Shown: positions 9,375 to 18,687, counted from the stretch's first letter. The stretch: 64,000 nt of DNA from Bacillus sp. N13C7 (GCF_026790065.1 NZ_JALAMO010000010.1:1-64000); one strand, 5' to 3'. Numbers and translations: made by a program. Notes: generated from the letters alone by a model not told the origin.

Positions 9375-10373
9375 ATGAAAAAAAGACTCATCGTATTCGT
9401 TACCGTTTTTTTTCTGCTGGCAGGCTGCGGAGCAAATGGAGCCAGCGGTGACAGCAAACAATTGAAAGAGATCCGAATCGGTATTCAGCAAAGCTTGAGC
9501 CCGCTTTTGATTGCAAAGGAAAAAGGCTGGTTTGAAGATGCATTTGAAAAAGAAGGCATCAAGGTGAAGTGGGTGGAGTTTCAAAGCGGTCCGCCCCAAT
9601 TTGAAGGCCTTGCGGCAGACAAACTTGATTTTTCTCAGGTCGGCAATTCACCTGTGATCTCGGGACAGGCGGCAGGCATTGATTTTAAAGAAATTGGCTT
9701 ATCTCAGGATGGGTTGAAAGCGAACGGCATCCTTGTCAACCAAAACAGCGGCATTCAGGACGTCAAGGACTTAAAGGGAAAGAAAATTGCAGTCGCTAAA
9801 GGCAGCAGCGGTTTTGATTTTCTGTATAAAGCACTTGATCAAGTGGGACTGTCAGCTAATGATGTAACGATCATTCAGCTTCAGCCCGATGAAGCCGCCT
9901 CCGCGTTTGAAAACGGATCTGTTGATGCCTGGTCCATTTGGGAGCCGTACTTGTCTTTAGAAACAATCAAACACGGAGCAAAAATCCTTGTAAACGGGGA
10001 AAGCACAGATTTATATTCACCCGGATTTACTTTAGTAAGAACAAAGTTTGCGGAAGAGCACCCTGATGAAGTGGTCCGTTTTCTGAAGGTGTTTAATAAA
10101 GCCGTTGTGTGGCAAAAGGAACATCTGGATGAAGCCGCGGATTTGTATGCAGACATTAAAGATCTCGATAAAAAGGTCGTCGAAAATGTGCTGAAAAATA
10201 CTGAGCCTCTGAATGAGGTCATCAGTGACGACATTGTGAAAGCGCAGCAGGAGACAGCAGATTTTCAATATCAAACGAAGGCAATAGACAAGAAGATTGA
10301 TGTCAAAGAGGTTGTTGATAACACATTTATTAAAAAAGCGTTAAAGGAAAATTCCTCCGGAGGTGATCAATGA
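9375..10373 (+). CDS. ssuA: Sulfonate-binding lipoprotein SsuA
   Basis: 332-aa solute-binding protein of the sulfonate importer. The signal peptide ends in the lipobox LLAGC (Cys about residue 18), so it is a membrane-anchored lipoprotein outside the cell. The body is the NMT1/SsuA-type periplasmic-binding fold, with the early strand EIRIGIQQSLSPLLIAKEKG typical of the family. It starts 17 bases after ssuB with AAGGGCGG upstream, and its stop overlaps the ssuC start. Confidence 0.95.
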   Translation: MKKRLIVFVTVFFLLAGCGANGASGDSKQLKEIRIGIQQSLSPLLIAKEKGWFEDAFEKEGIKVKWVEFQSGPPQFEGLAADKLDFSQVGNSPVISGQAAGIDFKEIGLSQDGLKANGILVNQNSGIQDVKDLKGKKIAVAKGSSGFDFLYKALDQVGLSANDVTIIQLQPDEAASAFENGSVDAWSIWEPYLSLETIKHGAKILVNGESTDLYSPGFTLVRTKFAEEHPDEVVRFLKVFNKAVVWQKEHLDEAADLYADIKDLDKKVVENVLKNTEPLNEVISDDIVKAQQETADFQYQTKAIDKKIDVKEVVDNTFIKKALKENSSGGDQ

Positions 10374-11200
10374 TGAAGGCGGAGGCTGCAGGCTCGCTGC
10401 CCAAAACGAATACGGAAGCTGTCAAAAAAAAGCCCAGAAGGAAAAAATACGACTGGATGAAAGGGCTTTTGCTGCCCGCCGCCATCATTGCCATCTGGCA
10501 GATCATCGGCGGTCTTGGGGTTGTGTCTGCTACAGTGCTGCCTACGCCCGTTACAATCGTCCTGACCTTTAAAACACTTATTTTGTCTGGTGAGCTGTTC
10601 GGCCATCTGCAAATCAGCATCTATCGGGCGGCACTTGGTTTTTTGCTTGGCGCGGGGCTTGGCTTGATCTTCGGCATTTTGGCCGGATTCTCCAAACGAA
10701 CGGAGCTGTATCTTGATCCGTCATTGCAAATGCTTAGAACCGTACCCCATCTGGCGGTTACGCCGTTGTTTATATTATGGTTCGGTTTTGATGAAGTATC
10801 TAAAATATTGCTGATTGCGCTAGGTGCCTTCTTTCCGGTCTACATTAATACATTTAACGGCATCCGCGGGGTTGATGCGAAGCTGTTTGAAGTTGCCCGG
10901 GTGCTTGAATTTAAATGGCATCAGCAGATTTCCAAAGTGATATTGCCTGCATCACTGCCAAATATATTGCTGGGCATTCGCTTATCGCTAGGTATTGCAT
11001 GGCTCGGTCTTGTTGTGGCAGAGCTGATGGGCTCAAGCTCGGGTGTCGGCTACATGATTATGGATGCCAGACAGTTTTCACAAACGAACAAAGTGTTTGC
11101 AGGGATTATCATCTTTGCGGTGGTGGGAAAGCTGACGGATTCCTTTGTCAGGCTGCTTGAACGAAAACTATTAAAGTGGAGAAACAGTTACGAAGGGTAA
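10370..11200 (+). CDS. ssuC: Sulfonate ABC transporter permease SsuC
   Basis: 276-aa membrane protein with about six transmembrane helices and the BPD_transp_1 fold. The cytoplasmic coupling (EAA-like) loop is in [20 protein letters not shown]. The first 33 residues are basic and soluble. Start ATG 10370 overlaps the ssuA stop by 4 bases (ATGA), with GGAGGTGATC before it, which indicates translational coupling. Confidence 0.95.
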   Translation: MMKAEAAGSLPKTNTEAVKKKPRRKKYDWMKGLLLPAAIIAIWQIIGGLGVVSATVLPTPVTIVLTFKTLILSGELFGHLQISIYRAALGFLLGAGLGLIFGILAGFSKRTELYLDPSLQMLRTVPHLAVTPLFILWFGFDEVSKILLIALGAFFPVYINTFNGIRGVDAKLFEVARVLEFKWHQQISKVILPASLPNILLGIRLSLGIAWLGLVVAELMGSSSGVGYMIMDARQFSQTNKVFAGIIIFAVVGKLTDSFVRLLERKLLKWRNSYEG

Positions 11201-11222
11201 TCTATATAAAGGGGAGATGGGC

Positions 11223-12359
11223 ATGGAAATTCTTTGGTTTATACCGACTCATGGAGACGCGAGGTATTTAGGATCTGAAAGCGATGGCCGGACTGCGGAT
11301 CATCTTTACTTTAAACAAATCGCGCAGGCGGCAGACAGGCTGGGGTATACGGGTGTTCTACTGCCGACGGGAAGATCGTGCGAGGACCCGTGGCTTACAG
11401 CGTCGGCGCTGGCGGGAGAAACAAAGGATCTAAAGTTTTTAGTTGCGGTAAGACCCGGTTTAATGCAGCCTTCTCTGGCAGCCAGAATGACATCTACTTT
11501 AGACCGAATATCAGACGGCCGGCTGCTGATCAATGTTGTGGCAGGAGGCGATCCGTACGAGCTGGCTGGGGATGGCCTGTTTCTCAGCCATGATGAACGC
11601 TATGAAGCAACAGATGAATTTTTAACGGTTTGGCGGAGACTTTTGCGGGGAGAGACGGTTACCTATGAAGGAAAGCATATCAAAGTGGAAAACAGCAGTC
11701 TGCTTTTCCCGCCGCAGCAAGCGCCGCATCCGCCTATCTATTTTGGAGGATCCTCACAGGCGGGGATTGACGCTGCCGCAAAGCATACAGATGTGTATTT
11801 AACATGGGGCGAGCCGCCTGAACAAGTAAAAGAAAAGATTGAGAGAGTCAAAAAGCAAGCTGAAAAAGAGGGGAGATCCGTTCGATTTGGCATCAGGCTG
11901 CATGTCATTGCCCGTGAAACCGAGGAGGAGGCGTGGGAAGCGGCTGAACGCTTGATCAGCCACTTGGATGATGACACCATCGCCAAAGCGCAGGCAGCTC
12001 TAAGCCGATACGATTCTTCAGGCCAGCGCCGGATGGCCGTTCTTCATCAAGGCGATCGGGCGAAGCTTGAAATCAGCCCGAATCTGTGGGCGGGGATCGG
12101 ACTGGTCAGAGGCGGGGCAGGCACAGCCCTTGTCGGTGATCCGCAGACTATTGCCGACCGGATAGCGGAGTACCAGGCACTCGGAATAGATTCGTTTATT
12201 TTCTCCGGCTATCCTCATTTAGAAGAAGCGTATTATTTTGCAGAGCTAGTGTTTCCTCTTTTGCCATTTGAAAATGAGCGGACAAGAAAACTTCAGAACA
12301 AAAGGGGAGAGGCGGTCGGGAATACTTATTTTGTTAAAGAGAAGAATGCCTCGGTTTAA
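11223..12359 (+). CDS. ssuD: FMNH2-dependent alkanesulfonate monooxygenase SsuD
   Basis: 378-aa flavin-dependent monooxygenase of the bacterial luciferase family that releases sulfite from alkanesulfonates. The start [17 protein letters not shown] and the segment [19 protein letters not shown] are typical of SsuD. I chose ATG 11223 because the ATG at 11217 overlaps the GGGGAG ribosome site. Last gene of the ssu operon here; it needs a flavin reductase, which is not encoded next to it. A terminator follows at 12422. Confidence 0.96.
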   Translation: MEILWFIPTHGDARYLGSESDGRTADHLYFKQIAQAADRLGYTGVLLPTGRSCEDPWLTASALAGETKDLKFLVAVRPGLMQPSLAARMTSTLDRISDGRLLINVVAGGDPYELAGDGLFLSHDERYEATDEFLTVWRRLLRGETVTYEGKHIKVENSSLLFPPQQAPHPPIYFGGSSQAGIDAAAKHTDVYLTWGEPPEQVKEKIERVKKQAEKEGRSVRFGIRLHVIARETEEEAWEAAERLISHLDDDTIAKAQAALSRYDSSGQRRMAVLHQGDRAKLEISPNLWAGIGLVRGGAGTALVGDPQTIADRIAEYQALGIDSFIFSGYPHLEEAYYFAELVFPLLPFENERTRKLQNKRGEAVGNTYFVKEKNASV

Positions 12360-12421
12360 GAAAAAATGAAATCGCCAGTATCAAGATGCGTTATTGTATG
12401 AAGCAGAATTGCATCATTCGA

Positions 12422-12448
12422 AACGGGCGGCTTTCAGCCGCCTGTTTT
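12422..12448 (+). terminator. Terminator of the ssu operon
   Basis: ACGGGCGGCT-TTC-AGCCGCCTGTTTT. A 60-base untranslated stretch with no recognisable feature separates it from ssuD. Confidence 0.75.
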
Positions 12449-12463
12449 GACAAAGCGGTATGC

Positions 12464-12492
12464 TTGCTTTTTTTTAGTGTGCATGGTACATT
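12464..12492 (+). promoter_or_regulatory. Promoter of rpsNB
   Basis: TTGCTT (12464-12469), 17 bases, TACATT (12487-12492) with a TGn extension. The start point falls at the left edge of the Zur box. Confidence 0.55.
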
Positions 12493-12497
12493 TTAAA

Positions 12498-12512
12498 TCG
12501 TAATTATTTCGA
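12498..12512 (+). promoter_or_regulatory. Zur box
   Basis: TCGTAATTATTTCGA differs by one base from the Bacillus Zur consensus TCGTAATNATTACGA, and the dyad extends outward to AAATCG...CGATTT. It lies on the predicted transcription start of rpsNB. Confidence 0.85.
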
Positions 12513-12532
12513 TTTAACAAGGAGGCTTTGTC

Positions 12533-12802
12533 TTGGCTAAGAAATCAAAAGTAGCAAAAGAGTTAAAACGCCAGCAGCTTGTTGAACAATACGCCGCTAT
12601 TAGACGCGAGCTAAAAGAAAAAGGAGATTACGAGGCACTCAGCAAGCTGCCGAGAGATTCAGCACCGGGAAGGCTCCACAATCGATGCATGGTAACGGGG
12701 CGCCCGAGAGGATATATGAGAAAGTTTAAAATGTCCAGAATCGCTTTCAGGGAGCTGGCCCATAAAGGCCAGATTCCCGGTGTGAAAAAAGCAAGCTGGT
12801 AA
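12533..12802 (+). CDS. rpsNB: Ribosomal protein S14, zinc-free paralogue
   Basis: 89-aa S14 of the C-minus type: it lacks the CxxC...CxxC zinc ribbon of the constitutive S14 and contains only one Cys (in [11 protein letters not shown]). Known role: it replaces the zinc-containing S14 in the small subunit under zinc starvation, when Zur repression is lifted; the Zur box at 12498 agrees. Start is TTG 12533 with AAGGAGG upstream. Monocistronic, terminator at 12805. Confidence 0.95.
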   Translation: MAKKSKVAKELKRQQLVEQYAAIRRELKEKGDYEALSKLPRDSAPGRLHNRCMVTGRPRGYMRKFKMSRIAFRELAHKGQIPGVKKASW

Positions 12803-12804
12803 GA

Positions 12805-12843
12805 AAAAACTCCGGCCGATTACAGCGCGCCGGAGTTTTTTTC
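12805..12843 (+). terminator. Terminator of rpsNB and the convergent gene
   Basis: AACTCCGGC, a 12-base loop and GCCGGAGTT followed by seven T. The complementary orientation serves the minus-strand gene, whose last codons it overlaps. Confidence 0.8.
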
Positions 12844-13293
12844 GTTTTTCTTGAAAGAGATGACGTAGGATAGGTGCTGAATGATCATGATAATAAACAC
12901 AATAAGAATAGGGAAAAACGGAATACGCGATTGAAAAAGCGGATAAAAAATGAGAAGAACCGCTGCGGCAGGAAGAGAGAAGTAGACGGCGATATATGAC
13001 GCGCGGCATGCTTTTGCCGTCATCATCCGCTCTCTTTCATCCTGCTCTTCAAATTCATCAGGCAAAAGAAGCTTTTTTGCAGCAGGGCGGCTTTTTTTCT
13101 GTAAGTATAAATAAACCGCAGACGCCGCAACAAACAGAATAAAGGGGGTGAGATTTAATTCAAACACCATCTCGCCGCTCTTTGTGCGGAAAAAAGACGC
13201 TATGCCTTCTGAAGCTTCAAAGTATGAAATCAGCGTCCAGCATGCAAGGCCAAATAACACAAGTTGAAATGCGGCTTTTGTTTTCATGCTCAT
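12820..13293 (-). CDS. Membrane protein paired with an XRE regulator
   Basis: 157-aa protein with about four transmembrane helices (around residues 8-25, 42-60, 96-117 and 122-140) and a charged central loop containing EEQDERERMMTAKA. It belongs to the class of small membrane proteins encoded directly downstream of a short XRE regulator in many Firmicutes; function unknown. The regulator's stop lies one base before this start, and TAGAGGAGGA supports ATG 13293. Its 3' end overlaps the rpsNB terminator from the other side. Confidence 0.8.
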   Translation of the reverse strand: MSMKTKAAFQLVLFGLACWTLISYFEASEGIASFFRTKSGEMVFELNLTPFILFVAASAVYLYLQKKSRPAAKKLLLPDEFEEQDERERMMTAKACRASYIAVYFSLPAAAVLLIFYPLFQSRIPFFPILIVFIIMIIQHLSYVISFKKNEKNSGAL

Positions 13294-13294
13294 C

Positions 13295-13498
13295 TTAGTT
13301 TTCCTCCTCTAACCAAAAGACATCCTCCATTTTCATGGAGAAGGCTTTGCAGATTTTCAGTGCTAACAGCAGTGAGGGAACATAATCGCCTTTTTCGATT
13401 GCTGCCACAGTCTGTCTTGTGGCACCGACTGTGTTTCCTAGTTTTTCCTGAGAATAGCCGAAGCGTGCCCTCAGTTCTTTTACTTTATTTTTCATCAT
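13295..13498 (-). CDS. XRE-family regulator, 67 aa
   Basis: A single HTH_3 domain with little else. It begins MMKNKVKELRARFGYSQEKL and has the recognition region GATRQTVAAIEKGDYVPSLLL. Its closest recognisable type is the YozG/YvaO-like group that controls the adjacent membrane gene. The frame opens 6 codons earlier, but that ATG lies upstream of the AAGGGGA ribosome site, so ATG 13498 is preferred. Likely a two-gene operon with the membrane protein, probably autoregulated (inference). Confidence 0.85.
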   Translation of the reverse strand: MMKNKVKELRARFGYSQEKLGNTVGATRQTVAAIEKGDYVPSLLLALKICKAFSMKMEDVFWLEEEN

Positions 13499-13619
13499 AG
13501 CGTCTGTCCCCTTCACATTCTCAATTGATTACATTGTATAGTATACTTAACATTATGTAAATGAAACTTAACATCTTTACAAAAAGAAAACTTTTTTTCG
13601 ACAAAATTTTTATATTCCC

Positions 13620-13648
13620 TTGACGAAAAATCAATAAACATGTAATAT
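13620..13648 (+). promoter_or_regulatory. SigA promoter of tRNA-Gly(UCC)
   Basis: TTGACG (13620-13625), 17 bases, TAATAT (13643-13648). The rest of the 13499-13688 intergenic stretch is AT-rich and shows nothing else recognisable. Confidence 0.7.
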
Positions 13649-13688
13649 TAGAAAAGTCAGAGCGGTACTGTTACTGACAAACAGAAAT

Positions 13689-13762
13689 GCGGGTGTAGTT
13701 TAGTGGTAAAACCTCAGCCTTCCAAGCTGATGTCGTGAGTTCGATTCTCATCACCCGCTCCA
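13689..13762 (+). tRNA. trnSL-Gly1: tRNA-Gly(UCC), single gene
   Basis: Acceptor GCGGGTG/CACCCGC, anticodon TCC in CTTCCAA, encoded CCA. It stands alone with its own promoter and terminator. Confidence 0.96.
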
Positions 13763-13775
13763 TACATACGTTATT

Positions 13776-13822
13776 AACGCAGTGTTTCGTTTCTCAGATA
13801 AACGAAGTATTGCGTTTTTTTA
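13776..13822 (+). terminator. Terminator of tRNA-Gly(UCC)
   Basis: ACGCAGTGTTTCGTTT, short loop and AAACGAAGTATTGCGT followed by seven T. Confidence 0.8.
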
Positions 13823-13825
13823 TGT

Positions 13826-13855
13826 AAAAAAGAACACGTTTTTCGTGTTCTTTTA
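13826..13855 (-). terminator. Terminator of the B3/4-like gene
   Basis: AAAAGAACACG-TTTTT-CGTGTTCTTTT; on the minus strand it follows directly after the stop codon at 13853. Confidence 0.8.
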
Positions 13856-14476
13856 CGTAAGCCAATGTACTGTATGGATCCCGCCGTGAATTTGTTCAAA
13901 CATTTTCGTTAATGATGATAAGAGTTTAACAGCGCTGCTTTTTTCAGTGGATGGCGGGAAAAAGATGATTTGCAGCATGTGCTTGGTCTCGCTTGAAACG
14001 GGATAACGATTGGCGCTGTTTTTCAAATCGCCAAATATGCCGTTTTCATCAGAGAAAAGCAGTATGTTTTGTTTTTCTCCCAAAGAGATGCGGACTGGCT
14101 CATGTAGCTTGCCGGCATCATAAATCATAATCGGCAGAGAATATTTTAATGCGAAAAAATCGATGGTGTCATGGGCTGAGTTCTTGCTTTCCCTGAATTG
14201 TTCTTTGGATATCGGGACCAGCATGTCCTCCATCGGGGTTGTTTCTCCTTCAAATAAAGGGTTAAGCTGTTTAAAGAGTTTCTGCCATTCCTTGACGAAG
14301 GGTTCATCTGATATTCCGCCGTCCGCATAATCGAAAAACAGGGATTCTTGAAATAGGCGGAGCCTGCCTTTCAGCATTTGCGGAGAGGAGCCCACTTCGA
14401 TATTCTCATAAATCACAGCGGCCGCATGTAAGCCGGCTGCACGTTCAGTAATAACAGAATCAAGTTTGATATTCAC
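13853..14476 (-). CDS. B3/B4-domain-like hypothetical protein
   Basis: About 207 aa, soluble. The middle part resembles the B3/B4 domain of phenylalanyl-tRNA synthetase beta chain and of free-standing B3/4 proteins, some of which edit tRNA or bind nucleic acid; this is a weak resemblance from reading only. No metal-binding or catalytic motif is clear. GGAGTGA is too close to the ATG at 14482 but well placed for GTG 14476, so the latter is chosen. Divergent from queG, with 82 bases between the start codons. Confidence 0.65.
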   Translation of the reverse strand: MNIKLDSVITERAAGLHAAAVIYENIEVGSSPQMLKGRLRLFQESLFFDYADGGISDEPFVKEWQKLFKQLNPLFEGETTPMEDMLVPISKEQFRESKNSAHDTIDFFALKYSLPIMIYDAGKLHEPVRISLGEKQNILLFSDENGIFGDLKNSANRYPVSSETKHMLQIIFFPPSTEKSSAVKLLSSLTKMFEQIHGGIHTVHWLT

Positions 14477-14558
14477 AAGCATTCACTCCAGTTACGAGAT
14501 ATCAACCTATTATAAACGCTCTACCGTTTTATCACAAAGAAAGGAGGCTGTGCAAAAC

Positions 14559-15719
14559 ATGAACGTTTATCAGCTCAAAGAAGAATTAATTGAATACGCG
14601 AAAAGCATTGGCGTGGATAAGATTGGTTTTACGACCGCTGATACTTTTGACAGTTTAAAAGACCGTTTGATTCTGCAAGAATCATTAGGCTATCTTTCCG
14701 GCTTTGAAGAGCCTGATATCGAAAAAAGGGTGACGCCGACACTGCTTTTGCCGAAAGCGAAATCAATTGTGGCGATTGCTCTCGCATATCCTTCCAGAAT
14801 GAAGGATGCGCCGAGAAGCACGAGAACGGAGCGCAGGGGCATTTTTTGCAGAGCCTCCTGGGGCAAAGACTACCATGATGTGCTGAGGGAAAAGCTCGAT
14901 CTGCTGGAGGAATTTCTGAAAAGCAAGCACGAGGATATCAGAACAAAGTCAATGGTTGATACAGGTGAATTGTCTGATCGGGCGGTTGCAGAACGGGCCG
15001 GCATCGGATTCAGTGCGAAAAACTGTATGATCACAACGCCTGAGTACGGCTCTTATGTGTACTTGGCGGAAATGATCACAAATATCCCTTTTGAGCCAGA
15101 TGTGCCGATTGAAGATATGTGCGGCTCTTGCACGAAATGTCTGGACGCCTGCCCGACAGGAGCATTAGTGAATCCGGGACAGCTTAATGCGCAGCGCTGC
15201 ATCTCTTTTCTGACCCAGACAAAAGGATTTTTGCCTGATGAATTCCGGACAAAGATCGGGAACCGCCTGTATGGGTGCGATACATGCCAAACGGTGTGTC
15301 CTCTCAATAAAGGGAAGGACTTTCATCTTCATCCGGAAATGGAGCCCGACCCAGAGATAGCCAAACCGTTATTGAAGCCGCTCTTGACCATCAGCAATCG
15401 TGAATTTAAGGAGAAATTCGGCCATGTCTCGGGTTCTTGGCGCGGAAAGAAACCGATTCAGCGGAACGCCATTCTCGCCCTTGCCCACTTTAAGGATGCT
15501 TCCGCACTGCCTGAATTGACTGAGCTGATGCATAAGGATCCGCGTCCTGTCATCAGGGGAACAGCTGCATGGGCGATCGGGAAAATCGGAGACCCCGCTT
15601 ACGCGGAAGAGCTTGAAAAAGCGCTGGAAAAAGAGAAGGATGAAGAGGCAAAGCTGGAAATAGAAAAAGGAATTGATTTGCTAAACGCTTCAGGCATGAC
15701 TAAACAAGGCCTGTCCTGA
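14559..15719 (+). CDS. queG: Epoxyqueuosine reductase QueG
   Basis: 386-aa cobalamin- and Fe-S-dependent enzyme for the last step of queuosine synthesis in tRNA. The family motif VDTGELSDRAVAERAGIGF (about residues 130-150, catalytic Asp) is followed by two 4Fe-4S clusters, CGSCTKCLDACP and CDTCQTVCP. A HEAT-like repeat ends the protein (NAILALAHFKD, RGTAAWAIGKIGD). The frame is open 31 codons upstream, but AAAGGAGG precedes ATG 14559, which matches the family N-terminus. Probably co-transcribed with the next gene (33-base gap). Confidence 0.95.
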   Translation: MNVYQLKEELIEYAKSIGVDKIGFTTADTFDSLKDRLILQESLGYLSGFEEPDIEKRVTPTLLLPKAKSIVAIALAYPSRMKDAPRSTRTERRGIFCRASWGKDYHDVLREKLDLLEEFLKSKHEDIRTKSMVDTGELSDRAVAERAGIGFSAKNCMITTPEYGSYVYLAEMITNIPFEPDVPIEDMCGSCTKCLDACPTGALVNPGQLNAQRCISFLTQTKGFLPDEFRTKIGNRLYGCDTCQTVCPLNKGKDFHLHPEMEPDPEIAKPLLKPLLTISNREFKEKFGHVSGSWRGKKPIQRNAILALAHFKDASALPELTELMHKDPRPVIRGTAAWAIGKIGDPAYAEELEKALEKEKDEEAKLEIEKGIDLLNASGMTKQGLS

Positions 15720-15752
15720 CATACGTATAGAACAGAAGGAAAAAAAAAAAGT

Positions 15753-16682
15753 ATGGCGGGTGGGGTGAGCTTGAAGCACATTTTAGAGCAATTGGCGGAG
15801 GAGCGGCTGAGCTATTTGGTAAACGGGCATGCTATGAGACAGGAGTCTGAAGTCGGAGACCTTGAAGTCATGGAGCGAAAGAAGAAGCTTCTGGAAAAGC
15901 GTAAAGTTGATATCATCAAAGCGAAAGCAAAGGCCGTCATCAATCATGTACGGGTTGAGGATGACGGAACGACCTGTCTTACGTATACCATTCATTACGA
16001 ATACGTGTATAAGGAACAGGACGACAGCTTGTATATGGAAGAGCAAATGGAGGAGCGGATGGCTTTTCTTTATGATCACATTTTGATTAGTGACCAGGAA
16101 ATTGCGAAAACACCGGCTGGTTTTCATGAAGGCACTAGTATTATTGACTATTCTCAAGAGGAAAGGGAAGCGTTTGGCAGAGCCTTTCAATACGATCGTC
16201 TCGGCGCTGTGCAATATGCCGAGAAATTTTGGAACAAGCGCAATCCGGTTTATAAAAATTTCAGCGATAACTGCACGAATTTTATTTCTCAGTGTCTCCA
16301 TGCTGGAGGCGCGCCGATGCGCGGCCATCCGAACAGAGGATCAGGCTGGTGGATGAAACAAAGTTCCTGGAGCTACAGCTGGACGGTTGCTCATTCTATG
16401 AAAATGTATTTATCGAATTCGAAGGCAGGCCTGCGTGCGGTGCGGATGAAATCTGCGGAAGAGCTGATGCCTGGCGATGTAATTTGCTATGACTTTGAAG
16501 GAGATGGCCGGTTTAATCACACAACGATTGTTGTGGCAAAGGACAAAGGCAATATGCCGCTTGTCAATGCCCAGTCCTATGACAGCCGGATGAGATATTG
16601 GTCATACGAGGATTCAACAGCATACACGCCGTCAATACGATATGCCTTTTTTCATATTGTTGATGATACGACAAAAGAGTAA
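15753..16682 (+). CDS. yhbB: Putative amidase YhbB (amidase_6 domain)
   Basis: About 309 aa with no signal peptide. The C-terminal half (about residues 150-305) is an amidase_6 domain, a cysteine-hydrolase fold: YDRLGAVQYAEKFWNKRNP, then DNCTNFISQCLHAGG with the likely nucleophile Cys, a tryptophan-rich stretch, and FNHTTIVV with the likely catalytic His. The N-terminal half is charged and helical. The start is uncertain: ATG 15753 has a distant AAGGAA, while GTG 15765 or TTG 15771 lie near GGTGGGGTG. Substrate unknown; peptidoglycan or a spore polymer is plausible. Confidence 0.82.
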   Translation: MAGGVSLKHILEQLAEERLSYLVNGHAMRQESEVGDLEVMERKKKLLEKRKVDIIKAKAKAVINHVRVEDDGTTCLTYTIHYEYVYKEQDDSLYMEEQMEERMAFLYDHILISDQEIAKTPAGFHEGTSIIDYSQEEREAFGRAFQYDRLGAVQYAEKFWNKRNPVYKNFSDNCTNFISQCLHAGGAPMRGHPNRGSGWWMKQSSWSYSWTVAHSMKMYLSNSKAGLRAVRMKSAEELMPGDVICYDFEGDGRFNHTTIVVAKDKGNMPLVNAQSYDSRMRYWSYEDSTAYTPSIRYAFFHIVDDTTKE

Positions 16683-16728
16683 TTAATGTTATAATGGTGG
16701 GCGGATAAGAAAAACAGAGGTGAACATT

Positions 16729-17202
16729 GTGGCATTACATGTCGTTTTATACCAACCAGAAATTCCCGCCAACACAGGGAATATTGCACGGACTTGTGCA
16801 GCAACAAATACAACGCTCCACCTGATTCGTCCGCTCGGCTTTTCAACGGATGATAAAATGCTGAAGCGTGCAGGACTCGATTATTGGGAGTTCGTTAACG
16901 TGGTGTATCATGATTCATTAGAAGAATTGTTTGAGGAATATCAAAAAGGCCAGTTTTTCTTTATTACGAAATTCGGCCAGCAGCCTCATACCTCATTTGA
17001 TTACACAGATCTTAACGAGGATTATTTCTTCGTGTTTGGAAGAGAAACAAGCGGTTTGCCAAAGGATTTGATCCAAAATAACATGGACCGCTGCCTGCGT
17101 CTCCCGATGACTGAGCATGTCAGATCATTAAACCTGTCCAATACAGCGGCGATTCTTGTTTATGAGGCGCTGCGCCAGCAAAATTACCGTGATTTAAAAT
17201 AG
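16729..17202 (+). CDS. trmL: tRNA (cytidine/uridine-2'-O)-methyltransferase TrmL
   Basis: 157-aa SPOUT-class methyltransferase (formerly CspR) that methylates the wobble position of tRNA-Leu species. The knot motifs are clear: NTGNIARTCAA near the N-terminus, FVFGRETSGLP and RSLNLSNTAAILVYEALR in the SAM-binding knot. GTG 16729, 6 bases after AGAGGTGA, gives the usual start (M)ALHVVLYQPEIP. It acts on the kind of leucine tRNAs encoded at the left of this window. Terminator at 17204. Confidence 0.95.
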   Translation: MALHVVLYQPEIPANTGNIARTCAATNTTLHLIRPLGFSTDDKMLKRAGLDYWEFVNVVYHDSLEELFEEYQKGQFFFITKFGQQPHTSFDYTDLNEDYFFVFGRETSGLPKDLIQNNMDRCLRLPMTEHVRSLNLSNTAAILVYEALRQQNYRDLK

Positions 17203-17203
17203 T

Positions 17204-17241
17204 AAAAAAAGTCCGCCCATTATGATGAGCGGACTTTTTTT
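17204..17241 (+). terminator. Terminator of trmL
   Basis: AAAAAAAGTCCGC, a 12-base loop and GCGGACTTTTTTT. Confidence 0.85.
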
Positions 17242-17276
17242 GTCAGCATGAGAGGCTTTGTTTTATTTTTTTGGGC

Positions 17277-17305
17277 TTAACAACGTAACAGTGTTATGTT
17301 ACAAT
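17277..17305 (+). promoter_or_regulatory. yhbD promoter with internal dyad
   Basis: TTAACA (17277-17282), 17 bases, TACAAT (17300-17305) with TGn extension. Between the hexamers and overlapping the -10 lies the perfect dyad GTAACA-GTGTTA-TGTTAC (17285-17302), the place where MerR-type regulators bind. YhbD has a MerR-like helix-turn-helix, so autoregulation is likely (inference). Confidence 0.6.
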
Positions 17306-17329
17306 GTATCCATCAAAGGAGCTGGATTT

Positions 17330-17971
17330 ATGGAGGAACAATTAATCTCTAAAAAAGAATTACTCGAAAGAACATCAATTTCATACGGGCAGCTGTATCG
17401 GTGGAAGCGGAAAAACTTAATACCTGAGGAATGGTTTATCCGTAAGTCCACATTTACAGGGCAAGAGACGTTTTTTCCGAGAGAGGATATTTTAAAACGG
17501 ATTTCAATGATTCAAAAGATGAAGGAAAATTTGTCATTAGATGAAATGAGGGAAATGCTGTCGCCAAAAATGAAGGATGTCAGCATGACCGCTGATGAAT
17601 TGCTCCATAAAGGGTTGATTTCAAGACCTGCTCTTGATGTCTTTTCAGAAGGCAGTGGGAATCCGGTTTTTTCTTCCCGTGATCTGCTTTCGCTGTATGT
17701 GCTTGAAGGATTGCTTCAGTCGGGAAATATCAGTCTGGCAGAAGCGAAAATGGCTGCAGAGGTGTTAAAGCAGTATGATACTGAAGAGATCAAGAAACAG
17801 ACGGAGCTGATTGTGCTGCGCAAGCTCGGTGTTACGACTTGTTTTATAGCCGCTGCTGCAGACGGCATTCTCTTTGAGTCATCCGTTAAGGTTGTGGAAC
17901 GGGTAAATTTAGCTAAGGCGTCAGAGGAATTAAAAACAGCATATATGCAGGAGGGTCATCAATGGATGTAA
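17330..17971 (+). CDS. yhbD: YhbD, MerR-like HTH protein of the bactofilin operon
   Basis: 213 aa. The N-terminal part (about residues 8-65) is a MerR-type winged helix: [20 protein letters not shown], then [16 protein letters not shown]. The rest (DUF4004-like) carries a second HTH-like segment and no membrane helix. ATG 17330 follows AAAGGAG. Its stop codon overlaps the yhbE start by 10 bases, so it is translated with the two bactofilins and probably controls them or acts with them. The frame extends 24 codons upstream, but those codons cover the promoter. Confidence 0.85.
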   Translation: MEEQLISKKELLERTSISYGQLYRWKRKNLIPEEWFIRKSTFTGQETFFPREDILKRISMIQKMKENLSLDEMREMLSPKMKDVSMTADELLHKGLISRPALDVFSEGSGNPVFSSRDLLSLYVLEGLLQSGNISLAEAKMAAEVLKQYDTEEIKKQTELIVLRKLGVTTCFIAAAADGILFESSVKVVERVNLAKASEELKTAYMQEGHQWM

Positions 17972-18675
17972 TGGAAAAGCTGGTGATAAACGGATCAGGA
18001 AGTTCAAAGGGCGGAATATTTCAATCAGTTGAAATTAATGGCAGCGGAACAGTCACTGGGGACGTGGAGTGTGACACTTTTTCTTTTAATGGAACCGGTA
18101 AAGCTGACGGCAGCGTCAAAGCGAAAATGGTAACCATCAGCGGTTCTGGCAAGATACATGGAGACGTTGAAGCAGAATCAATTCGGATTAATGGAACAGG
18201 TTTTATTGAAGGGGAGGTAGCTGCAAAACAATTGAAGATTGCTGGAGCATCCACATTTGGCGGCACAGTTAAGGCAGAAGACATTGACATTAGCGGAAAA
18301 GCAGTCATGGAAGCGGATTGTGAAACCGAAACCTTTCAAGCGGAAGGAAAATGCAAAGTCAGCGGGCTTTTAAACGCTGATCAGGTGATCATAAAGCTTT
18401 CTGCAGGGGAAAGCTATGCACGTGAGATCGGCTGCCGGCATCTTCAAGTGACGGGAAGAAAAGGGATGCTGACATTGCTAAGATTGATGCCGCAGCCTGT
18501 TTTAACAGCTGAACTAATTGAGGGTGACGTAATTGAACTGACCAATACTAAGGCGAAAACCGTGCGCGGAAATAAAGTGATCATCGGCCCGAATTGCGAG
18601 ATTGAAACGGTAGAATACAGCGGGGACTACACCTGTGATCCTAGCGCATCGGTTGAAATATCCACGAAGGTGTGA
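17962..18675 (+). CDS. bacE: Bactofilin BacE (YhbE)
   Basis: 237 aa made of short beta-helix repeats of the bactofilin type, e.g. [20 protein letters not shown], then [18 protein letters not shown] and [20 protein letters not shown]. Bactofilins polymerise into cytoskeletal filaments without nucleotide; the B. subtilis pair is known to be needed for flagellar assembly. The C-terminal 80 residues lose the regular repeat. ATG 17962 follows GGAGGG and overlaps yhbD. A paralogue follows 12 bases downstream. Confidence 0.92.
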   Translation: MDVMEKLVINGSGSSKGGIFQSVEINGSGTVTGDVECDTFSFNGTGKADGSVKAKMVTISGSGKIHGDVEAESIRINGTGFIEGEVAAKQLKIAGASTFGGTVKAEDIDISGKAVMEADCETETFQAEGKCKVSGLLNADQVIIKLSAGESYAREIGCRHLQVTGRKGMLTLLRLMPQPVLTAELIEGDVIELTNTKAKTVRGNKVIIGPNCEIETVEYSGDYTCDPSASVEISTKV

Positions 18676-18687
18676 GGAGGGTTGTAA

